Assembly (NCBI GenBank): GCA_012517765.1
Contig: JAAYUI010000004.1
Span: forward strand, 62,001 to 126,000
Length of the DNA stretch: 64,000 bases
From: Caldisericales bacterium
GTDB lineage: Bacteria > Caldisericota > Caldisericia > JAAYUI01
Direction: 5' to 3'
The notes beneath the pieces are model-generated. The model was not told the origin of the DNA and searched no databases. It saw only the letters and a program-made list of their open reading frames with translations. How positions within the stretch are numbered: the stretch's first letter is position 1; each line of letters starts with the position of its first letter. Below are positions 59,264 to 64,000 of the stretch, in pieces. Made by a program: the position numbers and the translations under genes.

Positions 59264-60745
59264 CTATTTTCCCAGAAAACCTCTGGCTTTGTCCTCATCA
59301 TAGGTGACATAAATCCTTGCATGCAGTCTGTCTTCCTTAACAAATGACCTTGCGAGCAATTTCAGGTCTATTGATTTCAGCATACTAAAAACTGTTTTAT
59401 TGGCGAAGCTATTTTCAATGGGCAACTTTTCCAGCTTGACGCTGGCATCAACGATGCTCTTTTCGGTGGCTCTTGCCGGCTGCTCTTTCCAAAACTTTTC
59501 AAAACCATTCTTTTCACTAGTTACAACAAGCTTCTGGTTCCCATTGCCAGCGTTCTCGAACTTCATGTATGAAGCCGGCTCCAGCGAATCCACTTTTTTG
59601 CCGTCCTCGCCAATCATTGTTTCCCATACCGAAAAGGTTCCATCCTCATTTTTCCTTGAAAACCTGTCTGCAGGGAAAAGAAACTCCAAGAAAGATTTTA
59701 TGTTCTGGGCGCTGGCAATTGTGCTTATGCCAAAACTGGTTTTTGAAGATTCTGCATTTGTGTCGACCCACAATGTGGTTTCCCCATTAACAAAAGAGAG
59801 AGCCTTTTCCTGATCGTCGGGCAATTCTGTGCCAATTTTGCCCGCCCCCAGCCCGGCAGACATTGCTGCCTGAAGCATGCAATCACCAGAGACAGATGAT
59901 CTGAGACCGTCAAGCGGTACCTGTCCTGCAAGAAGCGCTTTTACCGAGTCTCTGTACAGGGGCTCCATTTTCTCAATCTCTGCGGCCACGCTGCCAACAA
60001 GCTGTGCGTCAATACCGGATTCTCCATCCTGGTTGTATAGTTTTCCAGCAACTTTTACTGGGTTTTCATCTTTTCCAAATCTCAAAAAGAAGCCAAAACT
60101 GGATGCTTTTCCACCCATTGCCTCCACTATCTCGTTCCATTCCTTAAGGTCCTTGATTCCTTTTCCATTTTTCTTTGCCAAAAGTGCCGATTCAATTGTT
60201 TTCCTTGCAGAAGACTCGGGGTTGTTCATGGGGCTGCCAATGAGGAGATAATCACTTTCAAGCTTCATGGCCAAAAAATTCTCCTGTCTGGCCCTCTCTG
60301 CAAGCTCTATGACGCCATCTTCGCCCTTTTTGGCCGCGACCCCCTGTTTCTCGAGGTATTCAACAACGCCAGAAAGGGCCTTTTCGGAATTTGTTCTGTG
60401 GGACAGGCCAATCCCCACAAGAAGGCCTTCGTCTCTGTAGGAAACAAACCCAGACAATTCAAGAAAAGAAAGGTCGGGAAGATTTTTTATTGCGGACACT
60501 GCTTTTTGCGGAAGTATCGCAAGCGAAGATGAAACCAGAGGCAATATATTATTAGTTATGTCGCCCATATTGACACCGGTTGAGAACTGTGCGTAGGCCG
60601 AAGTATCTGCCGGTACATACTCGTAAGGAAGTATGCCAGAGCCACGCTCTCTTGTGAATATTATCGCAAGTACGATGACTGTTGTTACTGTAACTGCTAT
60701 GATGGCTATTGACAGTGCCACCATCAATGATTTATTTTTAAACAT
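59264..60745 (-). CDS. DUF3352-like membrane-anchored protein
   Basis: A 493-residue protein with an N-terminal signal anchor ('LMVALSIAIIAVTVTTVIVL') and an external part opening 'ILPYEYVPADTSAYAQFS', the DUF3352 hallmark. The domain recurs in halves ('LSFLELSGFVSYRDEGLLVG'; 'EKALSFVNGETTLWVDTNAE'). The function is unknown; family members are cell-surface proteins of varied bacteria. ATG 60745 follows GGAGGTGG and starts the anchor. Confidence 0.72.
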   Translation of the reverse strand: MFKNKSLMVALSIAIIAVTVTTVIVLAIIFTRERGSGILPYEYVPADTSAYAQFSTGVNMGDITNNILPLVSSSLAILPQKAVSAIKNLPDLSFLELSGFVSYRDEGLLVGIGLSHRTNSEKALSGVVEYLEKQGVAAKKGEDGVIELAERARQENFLAMKLESDYLLIGSPMNNPESSARKTIESALLAKKNGKGIKDLKEWNEIVEAMGGKASSFGFFLRFGKDENPVKVAGKLYNQDGESGIDAQLVGSVAAEIEKMEPLYRDSVKALLAGQVPLDGLRSSVSGDCMLQAAMSAGLGAGKIGTELPDDQEKALSFVNGETTLWVDTNAESSKTSFGISTIASAQNIKSFLEFLFPADRFSRKNEDGTFSVWETMIGEDGKKVDSLEPASYMKFENAGNGNQKLVVTSEKNGFEKFWKEQPARATEKSIVDASVKLEKLPIENSFANKTVFSMLKSIDLKLLARSFVKEDRLHARIYVTYDEDKARGFLGK

Positions 60746-60776
60746 GCAAGTCCACCTCCAGACCAAAACGCAAAGA

Positions 60777-60805
60777 TATATAATTCCTTTGCGAAATCTT
60801 AGCAA
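60777..60805 (-). promoter_or_regulatory. Promoter of the DUF3352-like gene
   Basis: TTGCTA (60805-60800), 17 bases, TATATA (60782-60777); a leader of about 25 bases carries GGAGGTGG. Confidence 0.6.
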
Positions 60806-60811
60806 CCCCCC

Positions 60812-60839
60812 TTGACAGTGCCCATCCCATCCCTAAAAT
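60812..60839 (+). promoter_or_regulatory. Promoter of the rpsP operon
   Basis: TTGACA (60812-60817), 16 bases, TAAAAT (60834-60839). Divergent from, and 6 bases beyond, the DUF3352 promoter. Confidence 0.75.
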
Positions 60840-60878
60840 CGGTATTTTGTAAGAAGTAATAGAAAGGGGTTTTTCAAA

Positions 60879-61157
60879 TTGGCTGCAAAACTAAAGCTCG
60901 CTCGCGTTGGTAAAGTTCACAGCCCCAGCTTCAGACTCGTAGTCGTTGACTCCCGCAAACCCACGAACAGCGACTTCATAGAGCTTGTTGGGCACATCGA
61001 CTTTGTCCACGACAACAAGGTCACCAACTTAAAAGAAGACAGGATTCTCTACTGGCTCTCCGTGGGGGCACAGCCCACAGAGTCGGCCAAGTCGGTCCTG
61101 AAAATGTCGGGTATCATGAGGAAATTTGCCGAATCCAAACGTAAAGCACAAGATTAG
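60879..61157 (+). CDS. rpsP: 30S ribosomal protein S16
   Basis: A 92-residue S16. 'KLARVGKVHSPSFRLVVVDS' and 'LKEDRILYWLSVGAQPTESA' are conserved S16 blocks. The start is TTG 60879 with AAAGGGG about 10 bases upstream. First gene of the block. Confidence 0.95.
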   Translation: MAAKLKLARVGKVHSPSFRLVVVDSRKPTNSDFIELVGHIDFVHDNKVTNLKEDRILYWLSVGAQPTESAKSVLKMSGIMRKFAESKRKAQD

Positions 61158-61165
61158 GGGGAACA

Positions 61166-61402
61166 ATGTTTAAGGACACTCTTCTTTACATCGTCAAGCA
61201 ACTCGTGGACAACCAGGACAAAGTAGTCATCAATGAGCTCGTTGGCGAGCAACACCTCACCTATGAGATCAAAGTTGACCCGACTGACCTAGGCAAGGTT
61301 ATCGGCAAGCAGGGCAGGACGATCAACGCTCTCCGCGTCCTTATCAGGGCCGTATCCAACAAACACGGCAAGAAGGCCGAAGTAAACGTAATCGAGGCTT
61401 AA
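61166..61402 (+). CDS. khpA: KH-domain RNA-binding protein (YlqC/KhpA-like)
   Basis: A 78-residue single KH domain with 'VDPTDLGKVIGKQGRTINAL' holding the GxxG-type loop (GKQG) that contacts RNA. It forms a dimer with KhpB in relatives. It follows rpsP by 8 bases, the standard neighbour. Confidence 0.92.
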   Translation: MFKDTLLYIVKQLVDNQDKVVINELVGEQHLTYEIKVDPTDLGKVIGKQGRTINALRVLIRAVSNKHGKKAEVNVIEA

Positions 61403-61405
61403 TTC

Positions 61406-61810
61406 GTGCTGATAGCCAGAAAAGTTGCACTGAAAGTCATCGTCACCGATGACTTCAAGAAGAGGTATGTCTCACAGCTGAATTCCCTTTCGGCAGAGGT
61501 CAAGGTGGAGCTTGAAAAAATCAAGACAACCGAGGCACAGCTCATGCTGAAGGTCCAGACAATGGACTATAACTATGTAATGCAGGTCAGGGAACAGCTT
61601 GAAAGGGAGAAAGCCACCAGAGAGGCCACGCTCAAGGAGATTGAATCCAGAACGGCAGAAATGCAGGGCATGGCCGAGGGCACAATCTTCCCGCAAGGCA
61701 CACTGGACTCCCTGGTCGAGATCAAGCCTGGCGACGATCTTGAATCAAAGCTCTCCAAAGCTGAAATAGTCATCAAAGACAATGTGGTCCAGAGCGTAAA
61801 CGAAGGCTGA
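61406..61810 (+). CDS. ylqD: YlqD-family protein
   Basis: A 134-residue protein: a start 'ARKVALKVIVTDDFKKRYVS', a central coiled coil of charged residues (about 25-90), and a C-terminal 'PQGTLDSLVEIKPGDD' that matches the YlqD end. The function is unknown. It starts at GTG 61406, 3 bases after the KH gene. It occupies the slot where rimM usually precedes trmD; no RimM-like sequence is present between here and trmD. Confidence 0.75.
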   Translation: MLIARKVALKVIVTDDFKKRYVSQLNSLSAEVKVELEKIKTTEAQLMLKVQTMDYNYVMQVREQLEREKATREATLKEIESRTAEMQGMAEGTIFPQGTLDSLVEIKPGDDLESKLSKAEIVIKDNVVQSVNEG

Positions 61811-62559
61811 TGAAGCTTGTTTTTGCCACTACCTTCCCTGACTTTTTCAAGGAATCTGCAAAAGTCTCGATAATGGGGAGGGCAGTTAAGGCGGGCCTGC
61901 TTGAGGTTGAAGCGATCAACCTCAGGGACTTCACCAATGACCGCCACCGCACCACCGACGACAACCCTTTTGGGGGCGGGGCCGGAATGGTGCTAAAAGT
62001 CGACCCTATCAAAAGGATGCTTGATTCACTGGGGCTCCCTGAGGGCTCCAGGACAATACTCACAACTCCGGCCGGAAAGGTTTTTGACCAGCAGGTCGCA
62101 AGCGACCTCTCAAAAGCCCCGGCCTTAATTTTTTTATGTGGACACTATGAAGGAATCGACGAAAGAGCCTGCCAGCTTTTTACGGACTGGCTATCGATCG
62201 GGGATTTCGTCATGACAGGCGGTGAGATTGCGGCCCTGGCAATGGCGGACGCCACCGTAAGGTTGATCCCCGGTGTCCTCGGCAAACAGGATTCCCTTGA
62301 ATTCGAATCCTTTTCTGACAGCTTGATAGAATATCCCCAGTACACACGCCCGGCCAGACATGAGACAGGCAATGCTCCCGAAGAGCTCCAGTCAGGAAAT
62401 CACAAGACAATTGAAAAATGGAGGAGGATACAGGCCCTGAAAAGAACATTGCTCCTCCGGTCCGACCTGCTTGCTGGCGCTTCCCTTTCAAAAGAAGACA
62501 TTGAAACGCTTGAAGAAATAAAGGGCGAAATCCTCGAGGCGATTGGAAAAATAAAATGA
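61810..62559 (+). CDS. trmD: tRNA (guanine-37-N1)-methyltransferase TrmD
   Basis: A 249-residue SPOUT enzyme of normal length. 'DDNPFGGGAGMVLKVDPI', 'CGHYEGIDERACQLF', 'SIGDFVMTGGEIAALAMADA' and 'IPGVLGKQDSLEFESFSD' include the trefoil knot and the catalytic Asp region. ATG overlaps the ylqD stop by one base (TGATG). Confidence 0.95.
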   Translation: MKLVFATTFPDFFKESAKVSIMGRAVKAGLLEVEAINLRDFTNDRHRTTDDNPFGGGAGMVLKVDPIKRMLDSLGLPEGSRTILTTPAGKVFDQQVASDLSKAPALIFLCGHYEGIDERACQLFTDWLSIGDFVMTGGEIAALAMADATVRLIPGVLGKQDSLEFESFSDSLIEYPQYTRPARHETGNAPEELQSGNHKTIEKWRRIQALKRTLLLRSDLLAGASLSKEDIETLEEIKGEILEAIGKIK

Positions 62560-63107
62560 TGTTCATATCCCTTGTCCACCACCCCGTCTATGATAGAAGG
62601 GGAAACATCCAGACATCCTCCATTACCACTTTTGATATCCACGATCTTGCAAGGAGCTCCACAACCTATGGAGTGGAAAGACTCTACCTTGTTCATCCTT
62701 CGCCACTCCAGAGGCAAGTTGCGGAGCGCATCCTGGGATTTTGGGAAGTCGGCGGCGGGAAAGAATGGAACCCGTTAAGGTCACAGGCCCTTGAGGTAAC
62801 AAGGGTCACCGCCAGCCTTGACCTGGCCATCGAAGATGCCACAAAACTCACAGGAGAAAAACCTGTGCTGGTGGCCACAACCGCAAAGACAAAAGAAGGC
62901 CAGACAACATTCGGGCAATTAAGAAAAAACCTTGACCGGCCGACAATGATAATCCTCGGAACCGGCTGGGGACTTGCCCCGGAAGTCATTGACAGGTGCG
63001 ATCTTGTTCTGGAGCCAATCTGGGGGCCAACTGAATTCAACCACCTTTCCGTAAGGGCGGCAGGGGCAATCATCTGTGATCGCCTGCTCGGGAAAAGGAA
63101 CATCTAG
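62556..63107 (+). CDS. SPOUT-type RNA methyltransferase (TM1570-like)
   Basis: A 183-residue protein with a SPOUT trefoil-knot C-terminus ('TMIILGTGWGLAPEVIDRCD', 'LEPIWGPTEFNHLSVRAAGA'), matching the small methyltransferase found beside trmD in Thermotogae and others. The RNA target is unknown. It overlaps trmD by 4 bases (ATGATG). Confidence 0.85.
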   Translation: MMFISLVHHPVYDRRGNIQTSSITTFDIHDLARSSTTYGVERLYLVHPSPLQRQVAERILGFWEVGGGKEWNPLRSQALEVTRVTASLDLAIEDATKLTGEKPVLVATTAKTKEGQTTFGQLRKNLDRPTMIILGTGWGLAPEVIDRCDLVLEPIWGPTEFNHLSVRAAGAIICDRLLGKRNI

Positions 63108-63139
63108 AAAACACCTTTTTCTTATTAAACTTTCTTCAC

Positions 63140-63168
63140 TTGCAAACACCATGAATGATGGCTAACAT
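63140..63168 (+). promoter_or_regulatory. Internal promoter and leader of rplS
   Basis: TTGCAA (63140-63145), 17 bases, TAACAT (63163-63168). About 75 bases of leader follow, including imperfect pairing of AAAGCC (about 63206) with GGCCTTT near the ribosome site, which might allow L19 autoregulation. Confidence 0.5.
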
Positions 63169-63249
63169 TTTCTTTCTAGGTGCTTTACGTTATTGTATTG
63201 CATTGGAAAGCCTGGAGGGCAAGTCCCAAAGGGCCTTTGGAGGACAGAA

Positions 63250-63612
63250 ATGAACGAGATTTTGAGAGATATTGTACAGGACCAGATCAAAAAGGACCCG
63301 AACTCCTACGAGATTGGGGACACCGTCAAGGTCCACCAGAAGGTAAAAGAAGGAACAAGGGCCAGGATACAGGTTTTCCAGGGCATCGTCATCGCCAAGC
63401 AAAACGGCGGAGTCTCCGAGACCTTCACCGTCAGAAAGATAACCGACGGCGTTGGAATAGAAAAAGTTTACCCCCTCCACTCCCCGGCAATCGACAAGAT
63501 TGAAGTCGTGCGCCACGGAAGGGTCAGAAGGGCAAAACTGTTCTATCTTAGGGACAGGATAGGCAAGGAAGCCAGACTCAAAGACCGCAAACCACAGCAA
63601 AAGAAGGCTTGA
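63250..63612 (+). CDS. rplS: 50S ribosomal protein L19
   Basis: A 120-residue L19. '[20 protein letters not shown]', '[20 protein letters not shown]' and '[18 protein letters not shown]' are conserved. ATG 63250 is chosen over 63193 because GGAGG lies 9 bases upstream and it gives the standard N-terminus. The stop shares one base with the lepB start. Confidence 0.95.
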   Translation: MNEILRDIVQDQIKKDPNSYEIGDTVKVHQKVKEGTRARIQVFQGIVIAKQNGGVSETFTVRKITDGVGIEKVYPLHSPAIDKIEVVRHGRVRRAKLFYLRDRIGKEARLKDRKPQQKKA

Positions 63613-64000
63613 TGGCCGCAAAAAAAAGCTTCAAGAGGGAAATAATCGAATGGGTGGTGACGATTGTCATCGCGCTCGGTATCGCTTGGAGCATAAGGCT
63701 TTTTGTAATCCAGCCTTTCAGGGTGCAAATGAGCTCCATGTACCCGACCCTTCACAATGACGATCTCATTTTGATAAACAAGCTGTCTTTTGTTGGTGCC
63801 GAGCCCACAAGGGGCGATATCATAGTCTTCACACCACCCAACCATTCAGAGGGCGATGGTATCGAATACATCAAACGCATAATCGGTCTGCCAGGTGAGT
63901 ATGTCGAAATCGAATCGGGAACTGTGTACATTAACGGACACAAGCTTGAAGAGAATGATGACCACACAAAAACCAATTACAACCAGCATTTCAAAATAGA
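63612..64000 (+). CDS. lepB: Signal peptidase I (partial at right edge)
   Basis: The first 129 residues are present. One transmembrane helix ('WVVTIVIALGIAWSIRLFVI') is followed by 'QPFRVQMSSMYPTL', with the catalytic Ser42 before Met, and by 'YIKRIIGLPGEYVEI', whose Lys88 is the general base. It cleaves signal peptides of the many exported proteins encoded here. The remainder lies outside the window. Confidence 0.95.
   Translation, partial: MAAKKSFKREIIEWVVTIVIALGIAWSIRLFVIQPFRVQMSSMYPTLHNDDLILINKLSFVGAEPTRGDIIVFTPPNHSEGDGIEYIKRIIGLPGEYVEIESGTVYINGHKLEENDDHTKTNYNQHFKI

Noticed and set aside
9366-60813. AAGGGGGGT motif upstream of minus-strand starts at 9355, 13458 and 60745 as a shared regulatory element.
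   Set aside because: One copy is the last codons of the 47-residue gene, the distances to the starts differ widely, and three G runs are too few to claim a motif.
63193-63249. Extended N-terminus of L19 from 63193.
   Set aside because: L19 proteins start near MNEIL-type sequence; GGAGG lies just before 63250.

Overview
The window is bacterial chromosome of middling GC with several visibly AT-richer islands. Housekeeping genes frame it: rarA, a sodium-pump decarboxylase operon, tsaE, a membrane pyrophosphatase beside a phosphofructokinase, tRNA-Val, and an rpsP-KH-ylqD-trmD-SPOUT-rplS-lepB block at the right edge. The rest is rich in large exported proteins (beta-propeller repeats, M6 peptidases, beta-helix, Ig-like, PQQ-like and copper-amine-oxidase-N-like modules). 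The gene content suggests an anaerobic fermenter with ion-motive energetics: a biotin-dependent decarboxylase pump and a K+-type membrane pyrophosphatase. The phylum cannot be fixed from the sequence; the right-edge gene order resembles that of Thermotogae and Firmicutes. No CRISPR array, rRNA or recognisable insertion sequence is visible.

Layout. 1-3838 (minus) is a giant exported repeat protein running off the left edge. 4196-7783 is a tandem pair of secreted M6-type metallopeptidases. 7789-9355 (minus) is a low-GC TcmP/three-Cys-motif (DUF5131) cassette. 9418-11385 is an M42 aminopeptidase gene whose 3' end looks interrupted by a small AT-rich segment carrying a NYN-domain gene. 11395-13853 (minus) holds a double-GNAT gene and a RIO1 kinase operon preceded by two small genes, two tandem intrinsic terminators and a leader peptide with five consecutive Asn codons. 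13909-15544 has rarA and an HXXEE protein. 15875-25608 is mostly exported proteins plus a chagasin-like lipoprotein. 25704-31133 mixes small membrane proteins, a GH106-like protein, a lipoprotein and a radical SAM gene. 31448-34980 is the decarboxylase operon (alpha, OadG-like, biotin carrier, beta). 35102-45927 has a polyferredoxin-like membrane protein, exported proteins, a Met-rich membrane protein and a paralogous gene pair. 46045-47139 is tsaE-DUF4911-yqeG. 47099-50677 (minus) is a very large Ser/Thr kinase-ATPase-TPR regulator. 50744-52337 (minus) is an ABC-2 exporter. 52445-55441 (minus) is pfk and hppA. 55593-60745 (minus) has three exported proteins.

Expression. At least eight genes without a Shine-Dalgarno sequence have a -35/-10 pair placed so that transcription should begin at or within a few bases of the start codon. 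Leaderless mRNA therefore seems common here, alongside genes with strong Shine-Dalgarno sequences.

The most unusual items are the RIO1 leader-peptide/tandem-terminator arrangement, the NYN insertion that leaves a displaced M42 tail, the TcmP cassette whose last codons run through a neighbour's terminator, the radical SAM gene that seems to start at AUC, and a phosphofructokinase with an altered nucleotide site.
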